64,000 nt of DNA from Leptobacterium flavescens (GTDB lineage Bacteria; Bacteroidota; Bacteroidia; Flavobacteriales; Flavobacteriaceae): contig NZ_JAABOO010000004.1 of the NCBI RefSeq assembly GCF_010671605.1, positions 471,304-535,303 on the forward strand, written 5' to 3'. The notes below the pieces were generated by a model. The model was not told the origin of the DNA and made no database searches. It saw nothing but the letters and a program-made list of their open reading frames with translations. How positions within the stretch are numbered: the stretch's first letter is position 1; every line of letters begins with the position of its first letter. A program made the translations under genes and the position numbers. This document shows, piece by piece, positions 1 through 8,595 of the stretch.

Positions 1-215
1 CTTCTCAATTAAATCGCCCTCTCTTTTTACCCAATATTCCCAGGTCGATGTTGAAACTTGTGCTGGGAGAAATGTCTTCCCTTTTATTTTCAAGCCAGCG
101 GGTGAGCTGCAAAAGATTGGAAAACTTCGGATTCCACTTTCAATATCCGAATATAAAAGGAGCCCTGGAAAACATCCTTTCTGAGGAAAAAGAACTTAAC
201 TACAAGCCGCTCTAA
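1..215 (+). CDS. TIGR01777 family epimerase, C-terminal fragment
   Basis: An open frame enters from the left edge (codons in phase with base 3) and ends at TAA 213-215, giving about 70 residues. The translation contains RPLFLPNIPRSMLKLVLGEM, then a segment ending with GFHFQYPNIKGALENIL. This pattern (Pro-rich start, LGEM, SQRV, GFxFxYP, ALxxIL) is typical of the DUF1731 C-terminal domain of TIGR01777 NAD(P)-dependent epimerases, which are SDR-fold proteins of uncertain substrate. The Rossmann domain lies outside the window. The gene ends 120 bp before grpE and is probably a separate transcription unit, because a good promoter lies between them. The family call rests on recalled motif similarity only. 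Confidence 0.7.
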   Translation, partial: SQLNRPLFLPNIPRSMLKLVLGEMSSLLFSSQRVSCKRLENFGFHFQYPNIKGALENILSEEKELNYKPL

Positions 216-260
216 TCCGGCAATTCTATATTTTATACCCTGATCATATAAAAAGTTTGA

Positions 261-273
261 TGACATTTTGACA
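261..273. promoter_or_regulatory. Possible heat-shock operator overlapping the grpE -33 box
   Basis: TGACA-TTT-TGACA here resembles TGACA-N3-TGTCA elements found twice upstream of hsp20 (46403-46415 and 46435-46447). The 15-base stretch 262-276, GACATTTTG-A-CATTT, matches 46404-46418 at 14 of 15 positions. The element covers the -33 TTTG of the grpE promoter, a natural position for a repressor. The regulator is not identified. Confidence 0.4.
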
Positions 274-299
274 TTTTTAATGAAATGGCAGTACTTTTG
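267..299 (+). promoter_or_regulatory. grpE-dnaJ promoter, Bacteroidota type
   Basis: TTTG at 267-270 is followed after 21 bp by TACTTTTG at 292-299, matching the flavobacterial -33 TTG and -7 TAnnTTTG consensus. The grpE start codon follows at 336. Confidence 0.7.
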
Positions 300-335
300 C
301 CGTTCTAAAACCAGACGGTAAAATTGGCAACAATT

Positions 336-887
336 ATGAGTAAAAAAGTGAAAAAAGAAAAACAGAAAGATATAAACGATCAGGTACAGGAAGTGGAGAA
401 CGGTACGGAAACAGTAGTAGAGGAGAGAGAAGAGTTATCTGTGGAGGAGCAGCTTCAGGAGGAGTTAGCTAAGGAAAAAGATAAGTTTTTACGTCTCTTT
501 GCCGAGTTTGAAAATTTTAAAAAGAGAACAGCAAAAGAACGTATAGAGCTTTTTAAGACGGCAAATCAGGATGTGGTACTGGCAATGCTTCCGGTATTGG
601 ATGATTTTGACCGTGCGCTGAATGAGATCGCTAAATCTGATGATAGCGAACTTTTTAAGGGAGTGGAACTCATCAGCAATAAATTCAGAGAAACTCTAAA
701 GAATAAAGGACTTACAGGGATAGAAGTAGCTCAGGGAGATACTTTTGATGCCGATGTTCACGAAGCAATTACACAGATCCCTGCTCCGTCAGATGAGCTG
801 AAAGGGAAAATCATCGATGTTGTAGAGAAGGGATATAAACTGGGAGAGAAAATAATCCGTTACCCCAAGGTAGTTGTCGGGCAATAA
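336..887 (+). CDS. grpE: Nucleotide exchange factor GrpE
   Basis: GrpE, 183 aa, releases ADP from DnaK and so sets the pace of the DnaK-DnaJ folding cycle in the cytoplasm. The protein has a charged, probably disordered N-terminus (about 1-40), a long helical stretch with FAEFENFKKRTAKE (about 50-70), and the family's C-terminal beta segment ending GYKLGEKIIRYPKVVV. The frame is open back to a TTG at 324, but the ATG at 336 gives the usual MSKK-type start and lies clear of the promoter. dnaJ follows after 63 bp on the same strand, so the two are probably co-transcribed. dnaK is not in the window. Confidence 0.95.
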   Translation: MSKKVKKEKQKDINDQVQEVENGTETVVEEREELSVEEQLQEELAKEKDKFLRLFAEFENFKKRTAKERIELFKTANQDVVLAMLPVLDDFDRALNEIAKSDDSELFKGVELISNKFRETLKNKGLTGIEVAQGDTFDADVHEAITQIPAPSDELKGKIIDVVEKGYKLGEKIIRYPKVVVGQ

Positions 888-950
888 CCTCCTGTCCTCT
901 AAATAAGGAAGATATTCAATGGTATGTCCTGCATACCTAAAAAATATAGA

Positions 951-2069
951 ATGAAACAAGATTATTACGAAATACTGGGAGTAGATAAAAGTGCTTCAGC
1001 AGCCGAAATAAAAAAGGCATACAGAAAAAAAGCTATTAAGTATCACCCGGATAAGAACCCCGGAGATAAGGAGGCAGAAGAGAGTTTTAAAAAGGCTGCC
1101 GAGGCTTATGAAGTATTAAGTGATCCCGATAAGAAAGCAAGATACGATCAGTATGGTCATGCTGCTTTTGACGGTGCCGGCGGATTTGGCGGAGGTAATA
1201 TGAACATGGAAGATATCTTCAGTCAGTTTGGTGATATTTTCGGTGGAGCCTTCGGAGGCGGTTTCGGTGGTTTTGGCGGATTTGGCGGAGGAGGCCAGAG
1301 ACGTGTTAAAGGAAGTAACCTGCGTATTCGTATCAAATTAACCCTGGAGGAGATTGCCAACGGGGTAGAGAAAAAAATAAAGGTCCGCAGGAAAGTACAG
1401 GCTCCGGGAGTAACCTATAAAACCTGTAGTACCTGTAACGGGCACGGACAGGTAACCAGAGTAACCAATACCATCCTGGGAAGAATGCAAACGGCAACAA
1501 CCTGTACTACATGTGGAGGAGCCGGACAGGTAATGGATAAGCGTCCTGCAGATGCTGATGCACAGGGACTTCGAATAGAAGAAGAAACAGTTCCGATCAA
1601 GATCCCCGCAGGAGTTGTGGACGGAATGCAGTTAAAAGTTACCGGTAAAGGAAATGAGGCGCCGGGGAACGGAATATCCGGAGATCTTCTCGTGGCTATT
1701 GAGGAAGAAGAACACAGCACCCTTAAAAGGGAGGGAGATAACCTTCACTACGATCTGTATGTGAGTTATCCCGAAGCTGTTCTGGGGACTTCCAAGGAAA
1801 TAGATGCGGTTACCGGAAAAGTAAGAATAAAACTGGAAGCGGGTATTCAATCAGGTAAGATATTGAGATTGAGAGGAAAAGGGATCCCGAGTATAAACGG
1901 ATATGGTAAAGGTGATCTGCTGGTACATGTAAATGTATGGACGCCTAAGAACCTGAATAAGGAACAACGCGATTTCTTTGAAAGAATGCAACACGAGGAT
2001 AATTTTATCCCCAAACCAGAGAGGGGAGATAAATCATTTTTCGAAAAGGTAAAAGATATGTTTTCTTAA
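951..2069 (+). CDS. dnaJ: Chaperone protein DnaJ
   Basis: DnaJ, 372 aa, is the Hsp40 co-chaperone that delivers substrates to DnaK and stimulates its ATPase. It has a J domain with HPD at 32-34, a Gly/Phe-rich linker (about 75-116), a zinc-binding region and a C-terminal substrate-binding domain. Only two CxxCxGxG-type motifs are present (Cys159/162 and Cys185/188) instead of the four in E. coli DnaJ; from memory this short form is normal in Flavobacteriia. The frame is open from an ATG at 924, but [11 protein letters not shown] at 951 is the standard N-terminus. It lies downstream of grpE in the same unit. Confidence 0.95.
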   Translation: MKQDYYEILGVDKSASAAEIKKAYRKKAIKYHPDKNPGDKEAEESFKKAAEAYEVLSDPDKKARYDQYGHAAFDGAGGFGGGNMNMEDIFSQFGDIFGGAFGGGFGGFGGFGGGGQRRVKGSNLRIRIKLTLEEIANGVEKKIKVRRKVQAPGVTYKTCSTCNGHGQVTRVTNTILGRMQTATTCTTCGGAGQVMDKRPADADAQGLRIEEETVPIKIPAGVVDGMQLKVTGKGNEAPGNGISGDLLVAIEEEEHSTLKREGDNLHYDLYVSYPEAVLGTSKEIDAVTGKVRIKLEAGIQSGKILRLRGKGIPSINGYGKGDLLVHVNVWTPKNLNKEQRDFFERMQHEDNFIPKPERGDKSFFEKVKDMFS

Positions 2070-2094
2070 AACACCTCAGTTTTAAAAAAAAGCG

Positions 2095-2193
2095 TATCTT
2101 TGAATTGCACTAGTATAGCCTAGTGTTAATTTTTTCTTTTTCATAGCAATTTTTCCCATCCTTAATACATATTAAGGGTGGGTTTTGTTTTTT
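2095..2193 (+). ncRNA. Candidate small RNA downstream of dnaJ
   Basis: A TATCTTTG -7-like box (2095-2102) is followed by a small inverted repeat (CACTAG at about 2108, CTAGTG at about 2120), a T-rich run, and a strong terminator hairpin at 2155-2182 with a T tract. There is no ORF between box and terminator. The order promoter-stem-terminator over about 90 nt suggests a short transcript, but no -33 box is evident. It may instead be only the 3' end of the grpE-dnaJ transcript. I could not match it to a named RNA family. Confidence 0.3.
2155..2193 (+). terminator. Rho-independent terminator
   Basis: CCCATCCTTAATA at 2155-2167 pairs with TATTAAGGGTGGG at 2170-2182 (one mismatch) and is followed by TTTTGTTTTTT. 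It ends the grpE-dnaJ unit or the candidate small RNA. Confidence 0.75.
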
Positions 2194-2221
2194 ATGGATA
2201 TCCCTTCAAAAAAAGTGTATT

Positions 2222-2255
2222 TTTGACTTTGGTTGATTGTATTTCAATATCTTTG
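2222..2255 (+). promoter_or_regulatory. Promoter of the ABC/MscS/sigma-54 activator operon
   Basis: TTTG at 2222-2225 and TATCTTTG at 2248-2255, 22 bp apart, match the flavobacterial promoter pattern. The first gene starts at 2321. Confidence 0.6.
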
Positions 2256-2320
2256 AAAAATTACCTTGATTTTAGGTGATCTGCCTTGAAAACCTGGGAT
2301 AAACAAAATGAATACCTTTT

Positions 2321-3259
2321 ATGAATAATTTGCTTGAAGCAAAAAATGTGGTTAAGCGATTTGGCGATTTTACTGCATTAAACGATGTGTCTGTCAATGT
2401 TCCGAAAGGAAGTATCTTCGGTCTTTTAGGGCCTAACGGAGCAGGAAAGACAACACTTATCAGAATTATTAACCAGATTACCTACCCCGACTCAGGAAGC
2501 GTACTATTTAACGGAGAACCTCTTCAGGCAAAGCATATTGCCATGATCGGTTATTTGCCAGAAGAACGCGGATTGTACAAAAGTATGAAGGTGGGAGAGC
2601 AGGCACTTTACCTGGCTCAGTTAAAAGGACTCAGCAGATCTGAAGCAAGAAAGAGGCTTAAATACTGGTTTGAACGCCTGGAGATTGGCGATTGGTGGGG
2701 AAAGAAAGTACAGGAGCTTTCCAAAGGTATGGCCCAGAAGATACAATTTGTAGTTACCGTACTTCACCAGCCCGAACTGCTTATTTTTGACGAGCCCTTC
2801 AGTGGTTTCGATCCGATCAATGCCAACCTGATCAAAGATGAGATCCTCGAGCTTAAAAATCAGGGAGCAACCGTTATTTTTTCCACACACCGTATGGAAT
2901 CGGTAGAAGAGCTATGCGATCATATCGCCCTTATCCATAAATCGAAAAAAATACTTCACGGAAAGTTAAACGATATTAAGAGGAATTATAAGAACAATAC
3001 CTACGAGGTAGGTTTGGAAAGTGAAAATAAAATTAGATTACGACAGGAACTGGAACAGAAATTCAATGTTGCTGATGCTCATTTTAAAACAGTAGGCGAC
3101 GAACTTAAACTCAGGATACAATTGGAAAACAGCGATAATGCCAATGACCTGCTTGGGTATTTGTCAGATAAGGCCGTGGTTTCACATTTTGTGGAAGTCA
3201 TTCCCGATGCAAACGATATTTTTATACAAACTGTAAAAAAGAATGAAAGCCATGGATAA
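2321..3259 (+). CDS. ABC transporter ATP-binding protein (NatA-like)
   Basis: This 312-aa cytoplasmic ATPase powers an ABC-2 type exporter with the permease encoded next. It has a Walker A GPNGAGKT (37-44), an ABC signature LSKGM (133-137), a Walker B LLIFDEP (153-159) and a switch histidine in STHRM. The last ~80 residues form the extra C-terminal domain seen in NatA-type ATPases (DUF4162). The permease start overlaps its stop in ATGGATAA, so the two are translationally coupled. The family is linked to Na+ or drug export, but the substrate cannot be read from sequence. It is the first gene of a run that goes on to an MscS channel, an outer-membrane protein and a response regulator. Confidence 0.9.
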   Translation: MNNLLEAKNVVKRFGDFTALNDVSVNVPKGSIFGLLGPNGAGKTTLIRIINQITYPDSGSVLFNGEPLQAKHIAMIGYLPEERGLYKSMKVGEQALYLAQLKGLSRSEARKRLKYWFERLEIGDWWGKKVQELSKGMAQKIQFVVTVLHQPELLIFDEPFSGFDPINANLIKDEILELKNQGATVIFSTHRMESVEELCDHIALIHKSKKILHGKLNDIKRNYKNNTYEVGLESENKIRLRQELEQKFNVADAHFKTVGDELKLRIQLENSDNANDLLGYLSDKAVVSHFVEVIPDANDIFIQTVKKNESHG

Positions 3260-4589
3260 ACTGAAACTGATCATAAAGAGAGAGTACCTGGCTAAAGTGA
3301 GAAACAGGTCATTTATTGTAATGACCATTTTGAGCCCTATTCTTATTGTGGGGATGATAGCCCTGATCGTATTTCTTACCAAAGTAAATGCAGATGAAAA
3401 GAAAATAATTGCTGTTTTGGACGACAGCGAGCATTTCCATAACGTATTTAAAACAACCGATGCTCAATCTTATGTTGTATTTAAAGACCTCGGTTTACAG
3501 GAAGCCAAGGATTCTGTGGTTTCTATAGGTTATTACGGGCTCTTGCATTTTCCATCCGGAGACGACCTCAATTCCATTGCGGCAAATTCGGCTTTTTATT
3601 CCAATAAGGCTCCCGGTATCGGGATCTTATCGGATATGGAAAGTACTATTGAGAACAGGTTGAGGGAAGAAAAATTAAAAGGCTACGGATTGAATTCCAG
3701 AGACCTGGAAGATATAGGCAGGAATTTTGAGATCAGAACAGAGAGCTTTACAGGAGAGCGCAACCTTAAGGGAGTTAATGAAATAAAGGCAATTATCGGC
3801 GGAAGTTTCGGTTACCTTATCATGATGTTTATAATCATCTATGGGGCTTTTGTAATGAGAAGCGTTATAGAAGAAAAGACCAGCAGGATCATAGAAGTGA
3901 TCATCTCGTCGGTAAAACCCTTCCAGCTTATGCTGGGCAAGATATTGGGAACGGCTATGGCTGGGGTAACCCAGTTTGTTATATGGATTATTTCTGCCGG
4001 AGTGCTGTCATTGATTTTATTTTCTGTGATGGGGATCGATATGGATGCCTTTAACTCTACGGCCAACCTTCCTCCCGAAACGATGGATGCCATGGCAGAG
4101 ATCACTGATTCTCAGGATAAATTACAACCGTATATACAGGAGTTAGGGAAGCTTCCTATAATAACCCTTCTGGTTTCTTTTGTGATCTATTTTATCCTCG
4201 GATACCTGATCTATAGCTCTATTTATGCAGCTATCGGAGCTGCGGTGGATAATGAGACGGATACCCAGCAATTTATGCTCCCCGTAATTATGCCTTTGGT
4301 TTTGGCAATCTATGTGGGCTTTTTCTCGGTTTTTGAAAACCCTCACGGACCTATAGCCGTAGGTTTCTCATTGTTTCCGTTAACCTCTCCTATTGTAATG
4401 CTGATGCGCCTCCCCTCGGGAATTGGCGCCGACGGAGTACCCTTGTGGCAGTTTATTACTTCTATACTGCTTCTTATCGGAACCTTTATATGTATCGTAT
4501 GGCTGGCGTCTAAGATCTACAGGGTTGGAATATTGATGTATGGAAAAAAACCTTCCTATAAAGAACTGTATAAATGGTTAAAATATTAA
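3252..4589 (+). CDS. ABC-2 type permease (NatB-like)
   Basis: This 445-aa inner-membrane permease partners the preceding ATPase. It has one transmembrane helix near the N-terminus (about 20-45), a periplasmic domain of roughly 140 residues, and about five helices in the C-terminal half, including the segment around MRSVIEEKTSRIIEVIISS that is typical of NatB/YhaP-type permeases. I chose ATG 3252 (MDKLKLIIKREYL) because it fits the usual short N-terminus; ATG 3243 in the same frame would add three residues. The start overlaps the ATPase stop by 8 bp, and the MscS gene follows after a single base. Confidence 0.88.
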   Translation: MDKLKLIIKREYLAKVRNRSFIVMTILSPILIVGMIALIVFLTKVNADEKKIIAVLDDSEHFHNVFKTTDAQSYVVFKDLGLQEAKDSVVSIGYYGLLHFPSGDDLNSIAANSAFYSNKAPGIGILSDMESTIENRLREEKLKGYGLNSRDLEDIGRNFEIRTESFTGERNLKGVNEIKAIIGGSFGYLIMMFIIIYGAFVMRSVIEEKTSRIIEVIISSVKPFQLMLGKILGTAMAGVTQFVIWIISAGVLSLILFSVMGIDMDAFNSTANLPPETMDAMAEITDSQDKLQPYIQELGKLPIITLLVSFVIYFILGYLIYSSIYAAIGAAVDNETDTQQFMLPVIMPLVLAIYVGFFSVFENPHGPIAVGFSLFPLTSPIVMLMRLPSGIGADGVPLWQFITSILLLIGTFICIVWLASKIYRVGILMYGKKPSYKELYKWLKY

Positions 4590-4590
4590 T

Positions 4591-5424
4591 ATGAAGGAAA
4601 TTAAAGAGTTTTTGTCGCTTACTATTTACAAGACCGAAGGTGTGAGTATTACGATCGGTACTTTTTTACTGATCCTTATAAGCTGCATCCTCGCCTTCTA
4701 TTTATTAAAACTTATCAGGAGACTGATAACCCGTAAACTTCCGGAAGATGATAAGAACAAATTTGTCAGCATCTTTAAGTTTATCAACTACCTGGTTTAT
4801 ATTATCCTCATCATCTCGGTCCTGAATGCTTCCGGGGTGAACCTTACCGTTTTACTGACGGCTTCAGCAGCCTTGTTTGTCGGACTGGGTTTTGCGTTGC
4901 AGCATTTATTTCAGGATATTATTTCAGGAATCCTGATAATTCTCGACCAATCTCTTCACGTAGGTGATATTATAGAAATAGAAAATAAGGTAGGAAAGGT
5001 ATTTGATATAAAACTGCGAACAACGAGAGCCATCACCAGAGATGATAAAATACTCGTAATTCCAAATCATAAATTCCTCACAGACACCATTTATAACTAC
5101 ACCCAGAATCACAAAATGACGAGGGAGACAATCAATATTGGAGTAGCATACGGAAGTGATACCGAATTGGTGCAGAGCATACTTTTGGAATGTGTGGGAG
5201 ATCAGAAGGGGGTACTCAAGAAACCCAAACCCATTGTCCTCTTTGAAGATTTCGGAGATTCCGCCTTGTTATTCGGGGTCTACTATTATATAAACGATAG
5301 TTATAATTCACCCCTGATCAGCAGCGATATTCGATATGAAATAGATAAGAAGTTTAGAGAAAATCAGATTGTTATTCCGTTCCCGCAGAGGGATGTACAT
5401 ATTTTTCAGGACGGAAATAAATGA
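4591..5424 (+). CDS. Small-conductance mechanosensitive channel, MscS family
   Basis: This 277-aa inner-membrane protein belongs to the MscS family, whose members release solutes when membrane tension rises. It has three predicted helices (about 20-40, 62-80 and 86-115); the third carries the Gly/Ala-rich pore segment ASAALFVGLGFALQHLFQDI. The beta domain follows, with VGDIIEIENKVGKV and VIPNHKFL, and then a short cytoplasmic C-terminal part. The length is close to E. coli MscS (286 aa). It starts one base after the permease stop, so it is part of the same operon, which may point to osmotic or envelope stress. Confidence 0.9.
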   Translation: MKEIKEFLSLTIYKTEGVSITIGTFLLILISCILAFYLLKLIRRLITRKLPEDDKNKFVSIFKFINYLVYIILIISVLNASGVNLTVLLTASAALFVGLGFALQHLFQDIISGILIILDQSLHVGDIIEIENKVGKVFDIKLRTTRAITRDDKILVIPNHKFLTDTIYNYTQNHKMTRETINIGVAYGSDTELVQSILLECVGDQKGVLKKPKPIVLFEDFGDSALLFGVYYYINDSYNSPLISSDIRYEIDKKFRENQIVIPFPQRDVHIFQDGNK

Positions 5425-5450
5425 TCTGAGTGCTAAGAATTAAAATTGTT

Positions 5451-6332
5451 ATGAAATACTTCAGATTTTCACACGCATTGATATGTTTTGTGTGTATGGG
5501 CTTTTCTTTTGCCGGATTTTCACAGGTAAGCGACCTGGGAGGAATAGATTATACAGGTATTTTCGGAAAAGATGATGATCCGAATTTCGGAAGGGTAAGG
5601 GTATGGCTTAATATTCCAACCAAATTGAACGACAGAGAGCATTACCTCGTAAACGGGGTGCGTTACAGCAATGCTAAGATCACCTTTAATCAGGATTATG
5701 GTTTTGATACTTCCGATCTGGAAGAGTTCCATGCTCTGGAATACACCCTGGGCTATACTTTCCCCCTAAATGAAAAATGGAGGTTTACGGCCCAGTTTTC
5801 GCCCACTATTGCCTCCAACCTGGCAAACAAGCTTACTTTCGATGATATTATTTACAGCGGGGGGATCATTCTTATCCGTACCCTTAATAACGAGAAGAAG
5901 AGCAGGCTTTCGGTAGGACTTACTTATAATCAGACCATTGGGATCCCGGCACCCATTCCGTTTGTAACCTATTGGAGAGAGGTGAATGAACATTTTACGT
6001 ATACGGTTGGGGTACCTATTAGCAAGGTGAAGTATTTTTTCAATAATAAAAAAAGCAGCCTGGAAGCTTTTGCCCGTCTGGATGGTTATTTTGCCAACTT
6101 AAGTAATGATATTCAGGTAAATGGAACCAACGCAGAAAAAATATCCCTTTCACAGGTAGTTACTGGTATAGGATTTGATAAATACTACGGGAAACGACTT
6201 AACTTTTTTGTAAAAGCCGGATATTTGCTTAGGAACTCCTTACGCCTTAATGAGAATATTAGCGATGAAGTTTTTAATTTTGATTTATCCAATTCGTTTT
6301 ATTTTAGAGGAGGGTTTAAATTTAATTTTTAA
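5451..6332 (+). CDS. Outer-membrane beta-barrel-like protein, DUF6268-like
   Basis: This protein of 293 aa has a signal peptide (MKYFRFSHALICFVCMGFSF, cleavage probably after GFSQ). The mature part is rich in alternating aromatic/polar beta segments and ends in a strand (FNFDLSNSFYFRGGFKFNF) with terminal Phe, as outer-membrane barrels do. It resembles DUF6268 proteins from memory; function is unknown. The frame is open from a GTG at 5430, but ATG 5451 gives a proper signal peptide. It lies 26 bp after mscS and 5 bp before the response regulator, so it is in the same operon. Confidence 0.65.
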   Translation: MKYFRFSHALICFVCMGFSFAGFSQVSDLGGIDYTGIFGKDDDPNFGRVRVWLNIPTKLNDREHYLVNGVRYSNAKITFNQDYGFDTSDLEEFHALEYTLGYTFPLNEKWRFTAQFSPTIASNLANKLTFDDIIYSGGIILIRTLNNEKKSRLSVGLTYNQTIGIPAPIPFVTYWREVNEHFTYTVGVPISKVKYFFNNKKSSLEAFARLDGYFANLSNDIQVNGTNAEKISLSQVVTGIGFDKYYGKRLNFFVKAGYLLRNSLRLNENISDEVFNFDLSNSFYFRGGFKFNF

Positions 6333-6337
6333 AAAAT

Positions 6338-7501
6338 ATGTCCAGAATTTTAATCATAGAAGATGAAGCGGCGATCAGGAGGGTATTGGTAAAGATACTT
6401 TCCGAAGAGAACGATTCCTACAATGTGGAGGAAGCGGAAGACGGTTTGTCGGGAATGGAAAAAATAAAAAAGGAAGATTACGACCTGGTTCTCTGCGATA
6501 TTAAAATGCCTAAGATGGATGGCGTTGAGGTATTGGAGGCGTCCAGAAAGATAAAACCGGAAATTCCCTTTGTAATGATCTCGGGTCATGGCGATCTCGA
6601 TACCGCTGTAAATACCATGAGATTAGGGGCTTTTGATTATATATCCAAACCACCGGATCTTAACAGGCTTTTAAATACGGTAAGGAATGCACTGGACAGA
6701 AAAGAACTTGTTGTTGAGAACAAGGCGCTCCGCAAGAAAGTGAGTAAGAACTACGAGATGATAGGGGAGAGTAACGGGATTATTCGTATTAAAGATATGA
6801 TAGAGAAGGTTGCTCCCACAGATGCACGTGTATTGATCACCGGACCTAACGGTACCGGGAAAGAGCTGGTAGCTCACTGGTTGCATCAGAAAAGCGAAAG
6901 GGCAGGTTCTCCCATGATAGAAGTGAATTGTGCCGCTATTCCTTCCGAACTCATAGAAAGTGAGCTTTTCGGCCACGTTAAAGGAGCTTTTACCTCGGCT
7001 GTTAAGGACAGGGCAGGTAAATTTGAAGCTGCAAACGGAGGAACCATTTTCCTGGATGAGATTGGAGATATGAGTCTTTCTGCTCAGGCTAAGGTACTTC
7101 GTGCCCTTCAGGAGAACAAGATCTCCAGGGTAGGTAGCGATAAAGATATTAAAGTGAATGTAAGGGTAGTTGCGGCTACCAATAAAGACCTTAAAAAAGA
7201 GATCAAGGACGGAAAGTTCAGGGAAGACCTCTATCACAGGTTAGCAGTGATCCTTATTGAAGTTCCGGCTTTAAATGACCGCAGAGATGATATTCCGCTG
7301 CTGGTATCTCATTTCTCCGGTAAAATTGCAGGGGAACAGGGAACTCCGACCAAAAAATTCTCGGATAAGGCAGTTAAACTCCTGCAGGAGTACGACTGGA
7401 CCGGAAATATCAGGGAATTGAGGAATGTAGTGGAACGCCTGATGATCCTCGGAGATAATGAGGTTTCCGAAGAAGATGTAAAACTTTTTGCAAGCAAATA
7501 A
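6338..7501 (+). CDS. Sigma-54-dependent response regulator without DNA-binding domain
   Basis: NtrC/AtoC-type activator, 387 aa. The receiver domain (1-120) has acidic residues E8/D9, phospho-acceptor D54 and K104. The AAA+ domain (about 140-375) has Walker A GPNGTGKE (169-176), Walker B with D240-E241, and a GAFTSA loop at 216-221 that varies from the classic GAFTGA. The protein stops right after the AAA+ lid helix, so the Fis-type HTH found in most family members is missing; FlgR of Helicobacter is a known HTH-less example. No histidine kinase gene is adjacent. It is the last gene of the ABC/MscS operon and ends before a strong terminator. Confidence 0.9.
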   Translation: MSRILIIEDEAAIRRVLVKILSEENDSYNVEEAEDGLSGMEKIKKEDYDLVLCDIKMPKMDGVEVLEASRKIKPEIPFVMISGHGDLDTAVNTMRLGAFDYISKPPDLNRLLNTVRNALDRKELVVENKALRKKVSKNYEMIGESNGIIRIKDMIEKVAPTDARVLITGPNGTGKELVAHWLHQKSERAGSPMIEVNCAAIPSELIESELFGHVKGAFTSAVKDRAGKFEAANGGTIFLDEIGDMSLSAQAKVLRALQENKISRVGSDKDIKVNVRVVAATNKDLKKEIKDGKFREDLYHRLAVILIEVPALNDRRDDIPLLVSHFSGKIAGEQGTPTKKFSDKAVKLLQEYDWTGNIRELRNVVERLMILGDNEVSEEDVKLFASK

Positions 7502-7522
7502 AGAGATCAGATCCTTATAAAT

Positions 7523-7556
7523 AAAAGGCGCCATTCTAGCTAGAATGGCGCCTTTT
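7523..7556. terminator. Perfect bidirectional terminator
   Basis: AAAAGGCGCCATTCTAG (7523-7539) is followed directly by its exact reverse complement (7540-7556): a 34-bp perfect palindrome with A and T ends. It lies between the convergent genes ending at 7501 (plus) and 7609 (minus) and can serve both. Confidence 0.9.
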
Positions 7557-7608
7557 CGGTTAATTGTTCTTAATTTAAAGAATTTGGTGGTGGTTATTTA
7601 TTTGTAAA

Positions 7609-8448
7609 TTAGTTTTTAAAGGCACAGCTTTCCAGCCCGTTCATTGCCTGCTTGGCAATTAATCTCGCCTTTTCGGTATAATATCTTTTAGTACCCTGAA
7701 GGGATTCTGATTCAAGTGCTTTTTCTGCCCGGATATAACTTTCAAAGATTATGTCATAAGCTTCCTTACACCCAAGAACTTCACTAAGCTCTGTAATGGA
7801 TTTTTCAAAGTTCTGAAGTGCCTGCTCAGCCTTGACTTTTAGCTTGATCTGCTGTTGAAGTTCTTTTTGACGTTCCAGTTCTCTTTGCTCGTTCAGTTTT
7901 CTCTGAGCTTCGAGTTCCTGTTCCAGCTTTTTCTGCTCTTCCAGCAATTGTTGTTGCTGTTGCTGCAGTCTTTTCTGCTGATCCAGGATCTTTTGTTCGT
8001 TTGCTTTGGAAGCATCATCCGTTCCACTGTCACTTATATACTCACTGTCATCAAAAACAGTCTGCCGCTTACCGGAAGTACACATTTCAAGGAACCCTAT
8101 CAGGTTCTGTGCATCTGCATAAGCTTTTTTTGCGTAAAACCTTCCCTTGTCCCAATCTTCAGGATCGGACGCTTTTTTCAGGTTTTCAGTTCCGTCAATA
8201 ACAGCATTGATCGCGTCCTGGCATCCGCAGTTCTCAATAAGGCCTCTTGTTTTTTCAAAAGCCTCTATTGCACGATCTGCATAATACTTCTGATGATCGA
8301 AGTTATCGGCTTTTAGAGATTTCTTTGTGTGGAACAATGCGTAACTCGCAGAAGAGTGTGCTTCAGCACAATCTCTACAGTCGTCTTCAGCAGCTTGAAT
8401 ACTATAAAATCCAAGGAGAATCCATAGAAAAGTGAATGTAGTTTTCAT
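7609..8448 (-). CDS. Secreted Cys-bounded triple-repeat coiled-coil protein, unknown function
   Basis: I do not recognise this 279-aa protein. It has a signal peptide (MKTTFTFLWILLGFYSIQA). The mature part shows three repeats of about 45-50 residues, each bounded by cysteines and each with an aromatic-rich helix: HQKYYADRA...IENCGC (about 23-76), GRFYAKKA...FLEMC (about 76-124) and KRYYTEKA...LESC (about 228-276). A Gln/Glu/Lys-rich coiled coil (about 148-215, QQKRLQQQQQQLLEEQKKL) separates repeats 2 and 3. The cysteine spacing suggests disulfide-closed helical hairpins in the periplasm. It faces the preceding operon across the bidirectional terminator and is transcribed alone. Confidence 0.8.
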   Translation of the reverse strand: MKTTFTFLWILLGFYSIQAAEDDCRDCAEAHSSASYALFHTKKSLKADNFDHQKYYADRAIEAFEKTRGLIENCGCQDAINAVIDGTENLKKASDPEDWDKGRFYAKKAYADAQNLIGFLEMCTSGKRQTVFDDSEYISDSGTDDASKANEQKILDQQKRLQQQQQQLLEEQKKLEQELEAQRKLNEQRELERQKELQQQIKLKVKAEQALQNFEKSITELSEVLGCKEAYDIIFESYIRAEKALESESLQGTKRYYTEKARLIAKQAMNGLESCAFKN

Positions 8449-8545
8449 GGCGATTAAGTTTATTTTAAAATTTTGGGCATTACAATATTACAACTTTCTT
8501 TCAAAATATGAAAGTTTCGGCCGTTTTTAGCATAAAAGACAAGGG

Positions 8546-8575
8546 TTGCTTATATACCTTTTCTTAGTATCTTTA
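8546..8575 (+). promoter_or_regulatory. Possible promoter of the PPK2 gene
   Basis: TTG at 8546-8548 and TATCTTTA at 8568-8575, 19 bp apart, fit the flavobacterial pattern except for the last base of the -7 box. The start codon is at 8596. Confidence 0.4.
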
Positions 8576-8595
8576 GACCAGTAATGAATAAATAA

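Noticed and set aside
6671..7237. 188-codon minus-strand ORF opposite the sigma-54 activator
   Set aside because: It lies wholly inside a gene with intact catalytic motifs and shows no protein features.
7855..8316. 153-codon plus-strand ORF opposite the coiled-coil protein
   Set aside because: It is the antisense of a Gln/Glu/Lys-rich coiled coil, which makes an open frame of Phe and Leu; the minus-strand gene has a signal peptide and repeats.
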